Assembly (NCBI RefSeq): GCF_000204055.1
Contig: NW_006768773.1
Coordinates: 251,805 to 315,804 of the forward strand
Direction: 5' to 3'
Source: Melampsora larici-populina 98AG31
Lineage: Eukaryota; Basidiomycota; Pucciniomycetes; Pucciniales; Melampsoraceae
Length of the DNA stretch: 64,000 nt
Part shown: piece by piece, positions 11,616 to 22,830 of the stretch
How positions within the stretch are numbered: position 1 is the stretch's first letter
Layout of the letters: each line of letters opens with the position of its first letter
Position numbers and translations under genes: made by a program
The notes under the pieces: generated by a model
Database searches by the model: none
What the model was told of the DNA's origin: nothing
What the model saw: only the letters and a program-made list of their open reading frames with translations

Positions 11616-13308
11616 ATGTCTTCTCAAAGAGTTCCTATCACCTCGTCTTCCCTTCAAAGCTTGAATAACCAATCCCTGTTGCGCGGTAACAACGCTTGCA
11701 TCACAAGCACATCTTCCCATTTCCGTAATGGGAGATCCCAATCCCCTGTACCAAACAGAGGTGGTTCGGACGGGGGTTTATCCCAACAGGGTACCAGGTC
11801 ACCCACCCCCTCCCGCGAGGATGTCAATCGTACCCAAGAGCCCAGGGCCGCGGAAATCTTATCTCGACCTTTGTCTACTGGCGAGTTGGCCTTTTTTGAC
11901 ACCATGGCCACCAATGCCCGCTTGGATACCGCTCATCGCGGCTACGCCCAATTTCACGCAGAGGTCAGCCATCATCTCAATTCTGTTCTCGTTCCAAGAA
12001 AACTGACTCTGTTATCTGCTGTAAGGTTTACGGTAACATGAGGCAACACATTGCTCTGTCCGTTGGTCTAGCAAGCTGCGTGTTCAATGTATCCAATCTG
12101 TCCACCAGAATTGATCGTCTTTCTGGAAAGCTTGACACGCTCATTGGCCTGGTGGAAACTCAAAACCAAACCTTGTCTCAAAACCGATTAAATGTGCCAA
12201 GTGGTACTGCTTCCGTGCCTTGGACTTGCTCACCCGAACTTCATGTGGGGTTGATTATCTTATTTTGCTTCCCATCACCAAATATCTATCATCTGACCAT
12301 TTCTACTCTATCGCAGGAAATGATCAATGAGTTAGCCACAAAGCTCATTCGTTTACCCAATCTCGAGTCTTACACAGCATTGGAGATGAACAACATAGTG
12401 ATCGCTCGCTCCCTATTCAACACAATCAAAGTAAGTGTGAACAGATTCTTTGAAGTGCTTCTCTTAGGTTGCTCATACCTTTTGTTCAGACCAGGATCAA
12501 TCAACAAAACACGAGCTGGTTAGATCAACATCTCCCAGCGCGTGTTCAAGGTGTTCATGACACTGTTGGCACCAGAGCTTATGCCACCTGCATTAAAAAC
12601 GCATGCAAACATTCTCGCGAACAATTGCATTACTTGGTCAATTCGTTTTCTCCCCTCAGTCTTTATGTGTTTTGATCTGACCCATTCACCCAAAACTCCA
12701 GCTGTTGACTGGTATTCATGATCCGAAGACTGGGGAAGTACTGGACACCCCTGTTCCTACCATTAAGACTCTTTGGCATCGAGTATGTAGTTTCAGTGTC
12801 CTTTTGATTTGTATCCCTTGCTGATACTTTTTGTCGCGGATTGCCAACCGATGTGGAACAGCTGGTGTACATACTGATGCCGAATCTTTATGGACCAATA
12901 CAGATTCCCCAACCCGTGCACGGATCGCGTATCTGGTAAGTTTTGATCTATTCGGTTTGATTTCAAAAGGTGAACCAACCTGAATGTGACTCCGTTCCAA
13001 AAGCGCCGCGAAGCGGTGCGTATCTACCAAAATGGCAGGGGATCGAGCTCTATATGGGCCTGCGCCGACAAACACCTCAACAGCTTGCGCGCCAAGGGAA
13101 ATGACTTCACTGTCATGTAAGTTCTTGATTGAATTTGATCATCTGTCTTCTACTGATGACTATCGGAACCTCCAGGTTTTACAAAATTGTGTACAACCAA
13201 GATTTAGAAGTTTTCAATGGCAGGAACTTTTTCAGTGATCTCAGAGAAAATTGCGAATTCAAGTTGCCATCCGATGAGGTGGTTCAAACTGCCATTGATG
13301 AAGAATAA
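11616..13308 (+). CDS. Rust-type hypothetical protein, transposon partner gene
   Basis: A multi-exon gene that splices cleanly to a stop at 13306-13308. The first part is Ser/Pro/Arg-rich and disordered (residues 1 to about 75, with SPTPSRED). A helical section follows (DTMATNARLDTAHRGYAQFH, then LSTRIDRLSGKLDTLIGLVE, coiled-coil-like). A conserved domain has ARSLFNTIKTRINQQNTSWL, ACKHSREQLHYL, VPTIKTLWHR, SPTRARIAYL and, at the C-terminus, FYKIVYNQDLEVFNGRNFFS. I recall very similar proteins as a large, unnamed family in rust genomes, but no function. Its place downstream of the transposase and inside the same inverted repeats suggests it is the element's second gene, perhaps a DNA-binding accessory protein. 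No frameshift or stop was seen. Exon borders come from GT-AG motifs and frame continuity. Confidence 0.6.
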
Positions 13309-14444
13309 GCCATCCTGCTCTTGGCGGTGTTCCCTTTTTTTATTTACATCACATCTTTTATAAAATAAAGTGATCTCATGTGTCAGGCATTGTTGCCTCG
13401 AAGTTCTTTTTCTTTTTTTGATTTTTGGAACCAATCTGATTTGGAACCACCCCATCCTGCTCTTCAGAGACCAAGCAATGTTGCCTTTTTCTCTTGTTTT
13501 TATCGTATTTCCTCTTCATAAAAATCATAAAAAAATTATCCTGCGAGTTGTTTTTCTTCTTTTGAACTGTTATTTACCTGATCCAAAATCAATTTGTTTA
13601 TCGATCCTATTGACCGGGGTGTTTTGGCTCGCCGCCAGTGTGAGTGGTGTGAGTGCAAGCAATTGGCGCGAAGAATAAAGTAGCGGGGCGTGCCCATGCA
13701 CAAAAAACCTGCCACCGCGCTTTTGACCTTTGGCGACAATAAGTGGCTTTTTGGGCGAAGTCAAGCTGCCTACGGACCAGAACCAGGCCGCCTTTAGCAG
13801 ACACCCGTGGACGGTCGACATGAGGTCTACCTAAAGGTGGTCCGCCTGCGCGGAGGGACGGGCGGTTTTTAGTCCGCCCGGACAGGCGGTGGACAGACGG
13901 TCCAGACCCTCCTGTGGTGTACCTTGGTACTAGGGCTGTGACCCGGCCCTGAGTGTGACGGGGCGCCCCGTCACATCGCCCGGCCCTGTGTGGACCCGAG
14001 GGCCTTTGAAAATCGCGCAGGGCAGGGCAAGGCACGCCCTGAGCCTCAGGAGCCGGGACACCTCGGGGCCAGGCTCACTTGCAGGGGCAGAAACAGGGTA
14101 AAAGACATCATAACTCGACTTAATTTCAGCATGTTTTAAAAATTAAAACTATAAGGGCCCGTTCGGCTGCGTTTCCCAAAAAGTGTTACACAAAAACACT
14201 TTTTCGATCTGCCCCTTTTTCGAGGGGCAGATTGAAAAAGTGTAATTTGGTTATATGATTTACCGAACAGTCATTGGAAACAGCTATCAAAAGATCGCCA
14301 CGATCGTTGTTGACCGTCTTGCTGTTCGGTAAATCGTATATTGAGATCGTATAACAATGGATTTTGAAATTTCAATCTCGATGTTTTAAACATCATCCAT
14401 TCCCATCATCAACTACAAATCCACGATCTCTTTTCCTTCGCACA

Positions 14445-16002
14445 ATGCCTCCACAACGCACAAATCATGATGCTGTTGAGCGTAGATCACAATCATCCAT
14501 CCAACCTCTCAGTTCAAAAAAGAGTGCAAAGAATCAAAAATTATTGAAACTTCAATTTCTCAAAGACGTACTTGCTATTCAGCAACAGCAGTTCCTTATT
14601 TTTTCTTACCTTAGCACGGGTGTACAGGCCTGTGCAAGTCAAATCCTGCCTCAACTCAACAAAACTCCACATCTCACCTCCATACTCAGTGGTCAAGCAT
14701 GGATTGATGAACTCATCACTAATCCAAACATATCTGTCTTCTATGATAATCTTGGAATGCACAAGCATGTTTTTTTTGAACTACGTTCTGTACTTGAAGA
14801 ATGCGGAATTTTATATGACTCCCGTTGGATCACCTCAACAGAAAAGTTGGCTATTCTGCTTTATACTGTCATCACTGGCCTGTCTAACCGTAAACTTCAG
14901 AATTGGTTTCAAAGATCAGCAGATACTATTTCTAAGTCAGTTTTTCATTCAATTATTATCTAACTACAGTATTCTGATGTGTCTTTTATTCACTAGGACA
15001 ATCAATCAACTTATCAAAGGAATCTCTAGTCATGGAAAATTACTCAGCAAATATATTCCTCTTCCCAATGCCAAAACTCCTCTTTAGGATACCTTTTCTG
15101 ATAATCCGAAGTTCATGCCATATTTCAAAGACTGCATTGGTGCAATTGACGGTACTCACATTCCAGTCACTCCGCCGGCTTCCGAGTTCATTCCTTTCTC
15201 TAATCGTAAAGGCTACACATCTCAAAACGTCCTTGCTGCGTGTAATTTCAATATGGAGTTTATTTATTTATTGGTCGGAGCTGAAGGAAGTATGGCTGAT
15301 GGGGCATTATGGAGCTTGGCTCGGAGTCGTGATCTTAAAATTCCAGCTGGGAAGTATTATCTTGGTGATGCTGGTTTTGCTCTCACAGAAGATTGTATTG
15401 TTCCTTATCGAAAAGTCCGTTATCATTTACGGGAGTGGGAAAAAAAAGGCTTCAAGTGAGTTTGTTTTTTGGTTCATTGTTTTTTCCGTCAATCTCATAC
15501 TTGTCTCTATCTTTCTTCTTCTCTCCCACTCCTATCCTTTCATCTTAGACCAATGAATAAAGAAGAACTATTCAATCTTCGACATGCTAGTGCACGCAAT
15601 GTCATCGAGCGCATCTTTGGAGTTTGCAAGAAGCGCTTTGAAATCATGGCGCATGGGTGTGACTACACAATTGAAGTTCAGATTTCAATGGTCACAGTCA
15701 TGTGCTTTATTCACAACTTCATTCGTGTTAAAGATCCAAAAGGTTCAGCTGAAGAATTCCCCGAGTTTGGTGAAGGATTTATGCCGGATCCTCAAGATGC
15801 AACTCAACCCGCTACTCAAGAAGACATTGGTTATCTTCAAGCATTTGGTAGCACTGCTGAAGGTAACAACTATGCCAAAGATCTCAGAGATAGAATTGCA
15901 GAAGATATGTGGAGGGATTACTTAGTAGAGACTGAAAGAAGAAAAAAGGTAAATCAAAGTAGACAAAGACATGGACATCCTCCAATTTATCCTGGTGTTT
16001 AA
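14445..16002 (+). CDS. PIF-Harbinger transposase (DDE_Tnp_4), with an in-frame stop
   Basis: Three exons. Exon 1 (from ATG 14445) carries the helical N-terminal domain, including WITSTEKLAILLYTVITGLS. Exon 2 holds the catalytic core: CIGAIDGTHIPVTPP (first Asp), RKGYTSQNVLAACNF, and GKYYLGDAGFALTEDCIVPY (second Asp). Exon 3 has ELFNLRHASARNVIERIFGV (catalytic Glu) and a tail ending at 16002. All three acidic residues of the DDE triad are present. Introns use GTCAGT...CACTAG (about 14936-14997) and GTGAGT...TCTTAG (about 15458-15549). Reading frame 1 is continuous across exon 2 except for a TAG at 15085-15087, just before the catalytic domain. Unless that codon is removed by an unseen intron, this copy is a pseudogene by one substitution. 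Confidence 0.85.
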
Positions 16003-16971
16003 ACCTGTATATTAATCAAATCAAATGTAGTTACAAACAATTGTAACCTTCATCTAGCACTTATCCATCAAAACATTCTTAGTTTTCATTTTTCAAGTTG
16101 TAGGCAACTTTTACATTCTTTGTCTCTCAATATGAATTATTTCTCACAAAGTGATCAATTCATTCAATCTACAATAGCAATTGTATTGATATTTTGAACA
16201 TTTTAGAATACTCATGATTTTAGATACAACTCTGAATAAAGATTCAAAAGTTTACTATAATTTTGTTTGAAAACAACCATTGCAATACTAATTAAAAACA
16301 AATGACCATTGCTATACCATTTCTACATGAGTTTTATTTGACGCTGACATAGGACACAGACATTTACTATACCTGAATAAATCAGTACAGAGATAGCAAA
16401 GTCAAACACAAGAAATTAGAGTAAAGTTGAAGAGGTCGAGTGTTTGAGTAAGTGGATTAAATTCAATGATCAAGTGTAAAGAAGATATGTTTCAAGTTAA
16501 TATAGATCGATGATTTAAAAGGAAACTTAATCAATCTTGATTGAAATCCTGATCAAATTCTGAAATCGATTCGAGTTTTTGAGTAAGTCGATTGAATTGC
16601 AATCATCGAGAGTTAAGAAAGCATGTTTTAATTCAAATTCAAAATTAGATCGATGGTTTAAAACCAAATTGAATCGATCTTCATTGAAAGCTTGATAAAA
16701 TGAAGATCGATTCAATTTACATAGGATGCAATCGAGGTTGAGGTTATGGTGATGAAATCAGATCAGATGAATGTCAATTCAGAGTAAGCGAAGTAGTGGT
16801 AAAAAGGTATGAATTGAACCATTCCAGGAACGATATGGTTTAGACAGTGACAAGAGAAGAAGAATCGATGTTTAAGATCGTTAGCTGACGACTTACTTGA
16901 ATCTAGTGATTAAGGAAAATTAATCACTTACATACTTTTTTTTTATTTAGCGAGCAGTGTAAGGAGCCAAT
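16003..16971. other. AT-rich spacer between convergent Harbinger genes
   Basis: No gene is supported. A degenerate direct repeat of roughly 135 bp (units starting near 16446 and 16581, each with GAGTAAGT and later TAGATCGATGRTTTAAAA) occupies much of the right half. Confidence 0.5.
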
Positions 16972-17200
16972 CAGGGAACAAGATGCATATTTTTATTCAT
17001 TTTTTGCTCTCCTCCTGGCCTCTCAATATTTTTGTGTATCAATAATTTAATTTTGTGGTTGATCGAGCTTGGAAGCATACACCATACACTACACAAAATA
17101 TAATATTTTCTGGGCAGAAAATTAAATTATTGATACACAAAAATATTGAGAGGCCAGGAGAAGGGCAAAAAATAAATAAAAATATGCATCTTGTTCCCTG
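16972..17200. repeat. Long inverted repeat (hairpin) at the end of the Myb gene
   Basis: A left arm of about 84 bp (16972-17055, starting CAGGGAACAAGATGCATATT) is the reverse complement, with few mismatches, of a right arm at about 17117-17200 (ending CTTGTTCCCTG). About 61 bp separate the arms. The right arm overlaps the last codons of the minus-strand Myb/SANT gene, so the left arm looks like an inverted copy of that gene end. Transcripts crossing it would fold into a long stem. Confidence 0.8.
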
Positions 17201-18203
17201 CGGTGAGAGATCCTCAATAACGTCAATTCCTGATCGTTTTTTACGCTTAACCGGAGCACGCTCCTGTAGAGCCACCTTAGAAGTGCGGTGTCGCTTAGCT
17301 GCTGGTGCTTCATCTGAACTGGATTTGTCCTTCGCCTTTGAGTCCATTCCAGGTAAGTCAGAAAAATCAGAACGAGGGGAGGAGTGATGGTTGTTGATAT
17401 CTTGGGTTGAATTAGGTGAAGACACGTCTTGAGCTGTCACTTCCTCAATTACTGCTGATTTTACATACTTAGCAGTTGCTTTATGACCGTCTACTAAGGG
17501 TGCTATGGCATCGTACAGAGGAAACGGTCGATCTTTGCATCGGAGGTAGTCCTTTGACTTCTGACTTTCCTAAAAAAAAACTATCAGTTATGATGGAAAA
17601 ATAAAAAGAACCAATCAACGTACTTTATTGTTGATGATGGGTGCCCAGACATTATCGGGTAGAACAATGCAGCCGTTCTCCCATCCCGCACCACTAAGTC
17701 CGTTGAGATATTTGTAATCGGCATAAAGATTACACAACTGGATACAGAAGATTAACAATGGTGATATAATAACAGAATCTCAAGAGGAAATGATTTACCA
17801 CATACCAATGAGCCTTACAGACATCGACTGTCTTGACTCCACTAAGAGAAATAACTCCGTTGACTTTTCTTTCTTCACTTCCTGCAAGTCTATTAGCCAC
17901 CGTGTTCCAAGTTGTCAGTTTCCATCCTTGGGCACAGGTTGCGTTATCGGGTCCAATGGGAGCGTTGGCTGGCTGACGTTCAGCAGTGAGGATCTCAATC
18001 ATTGTTCGGTCGTCATCTTCACTCCATTTGGCCCGGAGTTTGGATGTCTTTGTTTTTTTTTCAGTTGAGTCGGGTTCTAGACTAGTAGGTGGTTTTGAAA
18101 TACCCAAGGGTTTAGGAGAATCTGGAGGAGGTTCTTGTGGATGGCGGATCGCTGGCGTTGCTCGCTTGCGGATTTTTTTGCTTGGGGTGGTGGCGGTTTC
18201 CAT
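17039..18203 (-). CDS. Myb/SANT-like DNA-binding protein of the Harbinger element
   Basis: The second gene of the PIF-Harbinger element, on minus, start ATG at 18203. Exon 1 has a basic, Pro-rich N-terminus and the SANT-like module (AKWSEDDDRTMIEILTAERQ, then GWKLTTWNTVANRLAG and VDVCKAHWY). Exon 2 (about 17741-17626) continues with GLSGAGWENGCIVLPDNVW, and exon 3 with RPFPLYDAIAPLVDGHKATA. These are the motifs of Myb/SANT-like proteins accompanying fungal Harbinger transposases; in that superfamily the partner is known to bind DNA and help import the transposase. The tail has a basic patch (PVKRKKRSG, possible nuclear signal). The predicted C-terminus runs into the hairpin at 16972-17200, so the original stop may have been lost. 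Confidence 0.75.
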
Positions 18204-18870
18204 AGCTGTCAATCAACAAGAAACAGGTAGATTATGAAACCAGTTGTATAGAATACGAAAAAAGTCAAAATAAATGACTATTTATGTGGTACGAGACTAG
18301 CACCATAAATCAAAAGGTGAATTGCAAAGAGAAAAAAATTGAAATGTGATTGATGGGAATGTCGAGTGTGAGGAAGTTACAAGGACACTGTTTTGTGGGT
18401 GTGGGGTGAAGTTAAGAAGTTGATTGAACTTGACAAAGTTCAATCAAGAGAGGGGCAAAAAGTGTTTTTCGTCTGAAAAACAGCCTCGAGGCTGTTTTTC
18501 AGATCAGTTGAATATATCGTGATATATGATCTGATATATTGATCATATATCGTTGCCGAACATCACGTCTTTTTCAAAACTCATAAAAGATTTTGAATGA
18601 AAAAGGCTTTTTAGATTTGGTGGTCTATGACGTGTTATAGTTTTACAAGTGTAGCCGAACGGGCCCTAAGACTTTAACAGCCTATTATAAAAAGTGAAAA
18701 CAATTTCAAGAAACAATTCAAGGTAATCCAGTTTAATGTAATCCAGAGAGTGTACTCAAAAATAAAAAAAAATTCTTGAGAGCCTACTGAACAAAAAAAA
18801 TTACCAATAGAAATAAAAGAAAACAATTTACTAAGACTTTAATCCACTGATTAAAATATAATAAACTAAA

Positions 18871-21800
18871 TTATTTATTCAAGACTTTAAGCCAGCTCTT
18901 GAGACAAACTTGAGCCTCGAGATTGGAGGAGGTAAAAGATGCTCGATGGTCGCTCATCACTTGCAACACATTAGAAAAAGTGCTCTCGGAGGGAGCGCTG
19001 GTAGCTGGTACTGCAAGCATTGCAAGTGCCATTGTGGAAAGCAGAACAGCCTCCAAACCTCCTCCTTTTATACGCACAGAACCTCACTATAACAAGCCTT
19101 AAAGACTCAGCATTTTGCTCAAAGAGTTCACTTTTTTACTCACAATCACTCGAGTAGAGAAGTTTTTTTTGTTAAATTTAATTCATTTTATTTTATCATT
19201 TCATTCAAAATCTACAATTACAACTATCGAACATCAAGAAACCCAAACAAGATAAAGTAAACGAGTAAACAAAATAAAAAAGAAGAGAAAACAAAACAAA
19301 ATATAAAGATAAGTTAAAAAGAAGGAAGTCAAAATAGATGCAAAGAAGATTAGTCAAGTGATTATAAAAGAGAGTCGGGAGGAGAGAAGAATTAAAAAGA
19401 AAACTTACATAAGGGAAAGATTCAACTCGATCGGGTGAAAAGACCTCAAAATCGAAGTGAAGGAAGCTAATGAAGAAAGAATGGAATAGATAAAAAGAAG
19501 TAAGGAGAGTACGAGTCAGTATCAAATATAAGGAAGGAGATAACATAATAAGAAACTCACATCAGCAGAATTGAATCGGTCGGAGCGAAGAGTTGAATAG
19601 GATAGTGATCGAGCTATAAGATCGAGCGAGGACTAGAAGAAGGGAGGATAGAAAGAACAGATACAGCAGTTAGTTAGTAATAGAACAAGGAGAAGGAAGG
19701 AAAGAGAGAAATGAAAATAAACATACCTTGAGAAGAAAGAAGAGAATCGAGTTAAAGTCAAGTTTTGGCATGAGAAAGCCAAGATAATCGGTCGGTGGAA
19801 GGAGATAACAAAACATTGGATCGGAGCGAAGTAAGAGAAGCAATCGGGCGGAATCGGTCGGAGCTGAAAGGGTGGAACAAAAAGAATCGGTCGGAGTTTT
19901 TTGGAGTTGTAGGTATATAAATGAGAGGATTGTTGAGAGAAGGAGGAAAAATGTATCGGGGGGGGCATAAAATCTTGTGTAGTATCCGTGTTCTTTAAAA
20001 AGTGTGTTGTATCGTGTGTAGTGTGAAGGTTTTCGTGTGTTTTAAAAGGGAGGTGTGTCTATGAGTATCTTCATCAATCAAGTGTGAGATCAAGACTGTT
20101 ATCGAGAGTTCTAGATAAAAAAGATAAAGAGTAGAAGTTAGTTAGTTAAACAATTATCAGATTGAGAACTGAAAGATTAAGAATAAATGACTTACCTTGT
20201 TTAAGAGACTGTTGTGATCGATTATTGTTGTTTTTGTTTTTGTTTTGTTATCGGATTCTGAGCTGTTTGTGCTGAGCTGCGTCGTAAACTGGTCGTGGAC
20301 TTGTCAAAATCAGGACTGCATCGAAATCAACTTCGCTAAAAGAAAAAACCCGCCTCTTGATTCAAGTCGAGGCCGGGTCGAGCGGGTCCGGGCTACTTAG
20401 ACCGGTCCTGTGTGTAATTTCATTACACAACATCAAAAAAATCGAAAAAAAATCGAAATTCGTGTAACTTCGCACCACAATCTCGTGAAGAGTTGTGAGT
20501 GGTATCATTGGGATTCGGCAAACCCTGCGGATCTGGCTATAAAATTTAAAATTGGTTTCGGGAGAAATCTGAAGAGATAGAAATTGTTTGAATTGCTTCA
20601 TGCTCTTTCGAGCATAAATAAAATTAAGGTTGAAGGCAGCGTAACTGCACTATAGTTTCATCCGCTCTCACGAGTGGTGATTCTTACCTTCTCCGGCTCA
20701 GCCTACGCTACACTGCGTAGGAGTTCTACACCATGCGAGTCAAGTTGGGCCAGTGACGTTGGCTGGTCTTCCAGTAGTCCATAGGATCACGTAACTTGTC
20801 CTCTTGAGGTGCGGTCAGATATTCTTTGACCTCATCTTCAATCGGAACGGTTTTTCGGCGCTTGATGAAATGTTGAGGACGATCGGGGGTGATGGTTTCC
20901 TCAGGTTCAACGATTTCGATTTCGGGGTCAAGAGCAAGTTTAAATTTGGTTGCTTTGTTGGTAAAGTATTCAATTAAGTCTTCATGACCCCAGCCTAGCG
21001 ATTCCATTGTCTGAGCCTTGACAGCAGTGAGTTTAAGACGGGGGTCGAGTATTGCAGAGCAGATGTAGACTGCCTTTGTTTGGGCAGCCGATTGATATTG
21101 GAGGACCTTCCGTATCATTGGCATTATTGCAACCTTCAACTCCTGACACGTAGATTCGTTCCAGGCCTAGATAATGGCAAAGATATCAGTACGTAAAACA
21201 ATTGAATTAAAAATGGAAGAACAAGATGTTAAGAAGTTACCTTTTCAAGTCGCTCCACGAGCCATTGATAATCTGGAATAACTTGGGAGAAAGTCGGATA
21301 AAGATGACCTTCAAGAGTTCTGATTACATGAGCCAGAGGTGATAAGAAGTGGACAATGTTTTCAACCAAGTCCCATTCGGTTGAATCGAGTTTGTAAGGT
21401 TCAAGAGTAGGGTCGCAGTTAAATTGATATTGTAAGACAACCTTGAGCTCAAAGAAACGTGCAAGTGAAGCATGGGTTGAAGACCACCGCGTAGATACCT
21501 CGTGAACTAAACCAACCTTGTGTTTCAAAGCAGCACAGCCCTTGATAGCATCGTCAAGTGCTGTTTTAAGCTGACTACTATGCTTGATATGCTTGTGAAA
21601 TGCTCGGATTCAAGTGAGTACACTGCCAATCTCAGTGTGCGAGGTAGGCTCGATAAAGAGGGGAATTGAAGAGTCTTGTGGTAATGACGGATCGAGAGCG
21701 TTTACCGGAGGGGGAGCAGCCTTGCGGTCGAAGACTGCCATACCAGCTTTTGCCACCAAATTGACAACGTGAGCTACACATCCGTGTAGATTTTGGGAAG

Positions 21801-22830
21801 AGTCGAAGTGGGGTACCATTCTTGAGAGACTTTGGCCCATGGTGGTGTTGTTGGAGGCGTTGTCCGCGGTGATGCAATAGAGACGCTTGGAAAGGTGGAA
21901 TTGATCAAGGATGTGCTTAAGAAGGGATGCCAGGTTCGCACCAGTGTGCGGTCCTTCAATTGGCTTCAAAGCCAATGTGATCCCACGGATCACAAAGGAC
22001 TGATTGATCCAGTGGGCAGTGACTCCGAGCATCGCAGTGTTGCTAGGTGAAGTCCACCCATCACACGTGATGCTGATGTGGGTGACAGAAGACAGGAGAT
22101 TGATGATTTGATTCCGGGTTGATCGATATGATTCCAAGATTCCATCTGAGATACAAGTCCGTTTGGATAGAAGCGGGAGAGCTTGAGGGTTGATCATCGT
22201 GACAATTTCTCGAAATTCAGGTGCATCAAGGACCGTCATCGGGAGTTCTCGATTGACAACCAGGCGTACAAGCACGTCTTTGAGGTTGTCTCGACTGAGA
22301 GGTCGTACCTGTTGGGACAAAACATAATGATTAATGAAAAGTTATAATAAAATGAAAGTAAAAAAAAAAAGTACCTTTCGCACCGTTCCATCAACAAAGA
22401 GAGCTGCTAGAGTAGGTTGCTTGGTTTGGATAGGCGGTTCGATGTGATGACATCGGGACAAATGGCGAATCACCGATTTCGTGCTAGCGTGCTTGTCCAC
22501 AGCCAGAGCTTTGTTGCAGATCGCAGCTGGCGTGTCGGAGTCTTCGTTAGGATCATGAATTAGGCAGCTATCAATAAAGCCATCTTTAGCTTGGCAGATA
22601 TTTTTCGTCACACCGTCTTTTTCTTCTTGGCGGAAGTACTGCCAAACCCAAGAACTTCGGGCAGTGGAGGTGGTATCTGAAGCAGCAGCAGAGATGGAAT
22701 CGGATGGGGCAAGACTAGTGGGAGCATGGGTACTTGCTGGGCTAATAGGAGCACTCGAAAGGGTAGAGGACATTGCTGGACGGAACAGTTGAGACAAAAG
22801 CCTGGTGATTGGGGCGGAATTGATGGGCAT
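18871..22830 (-). pseudogene. hAT 1 transposase, split by an insertion
   Basis: Start ATG at 22830. Exon 1 encodes a Ser/Ala-rich start and a BED-type zinc finger (SWVWQYF, then HLSRCHH). The next exon carries the RNase H-like core (ITCDGWTSPSNTAMLGVTAH; ITADNASNNTTM; GCVAHVVNLVAKAG) and the following one VSTRWSSTHASLARFFELK. The C-terminal part (21139-20726: SAILDPRLKL) stops abruptly after 'HWPNLTRM'. The missing dimerisation segment (ALAMLAVPATSAPSESTFSN) lies at 19032-18871, beyond the insertion at 19033-20730. Joining the parts at the duplicated CCAT keeps the frame. In the hAT family this C-terminal block mediates dimerisation, so the insertion should abolish function. Confidence 0.85.
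19033..20730 (+). mobile_element. LTR-like insertion (possible solo LTR), 1.7 kb
   Basis: The segment starts TGTGGAAAGC and ends GAGTTCTACA, the TG...CA form of LTR retrotransposon ends, and is flanked by CCAT on both sides (19029-19032, 20731-20734). It interrupts the hAT 1 transposase exactly between two conserved residues. It has no coding capacity: it is purine-rich, with many copies of ATCGGTCGGAG (for example near 19576, 19788, 19851, 19886). A TATATAAATGAGAGG motif at about 19914 would suit an LTR promoter in plus orientation. A solo LTR is the simplest reading; a non-coding TRIM/LARD-type element is the alternative. A stem near the right end (CTACGC...GCGTAG) recurs at 26756. Confidence 0.65.

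Larger units (their letters stand above)
6345..13919 (+). mobile_element. Two-gene CACTA-like DNA transposon, about 7.6 kb
   Basis: The element is inferred from a 14-bp imperfect terminal inverted repeat, CACCACGGGAGGGT at 6345 and its complement (CACCACAGGAGGGT read inward) ending at 13919. Each end is flanked by TA (6343-6344, 13920-13921). It encloses a CACTA-like transposase gene (6630-10694) and a second gene (11616-13308) in the same orientation, with a repeat-bearing spacer between. Two genes inside one pair of termini is the usual layout of CACTA-type elements (TnpD/TnpA). The 2-bp duplication and CAC start fit that superfamily, but the repeat is short and the subterminal regions diverge, so the boundaries are less sure than for the other elements here. 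The hAT element begins 11 bp to its right. Confidence 0.5.
14155..18666. mobile_element. PIF-Harbinger transposon, full length (4.5 kb)
   Basis: It is bounded by a perfect 14-bp inverted repeat GGGCCCGTTCGGCT (14155-14168 and complement 18653-18666) and flanked by TAA on both sides (14152-14154, 18667-18669), the typical Harbinger duplication. It holds the two genes expected of an autonomous element in convergent arrangement: a DDE_4-type transposase on plus and a Myb/SANT-like protein on minus. Subterminal regions contain short palindromes (AAAAAGTGTT..., GGGGCAGA...). It sits inside hAT 1, so it is the younger of the two. Confidence 0.92.

Noticed and set aside
13570..14035. GC-rich minus-strand open frames
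   Set aside because: They span the end of one transposon and the start of another and reflect GC-rich termini rather than a gene.
18871..19077. hAT dimerisation fragment as an independent third hAT remnant
   Set aside because: Removing 19033-20730 with one CCAT joins it in frame to the hAT 1 transposase, so it is the tail of that gene.
19205..19968. Minus-strand frames rich in Phe/Ser/Leu
   Set aside because: Low-complexity translation of purine-rich DNA inside the LTR-like insertion.
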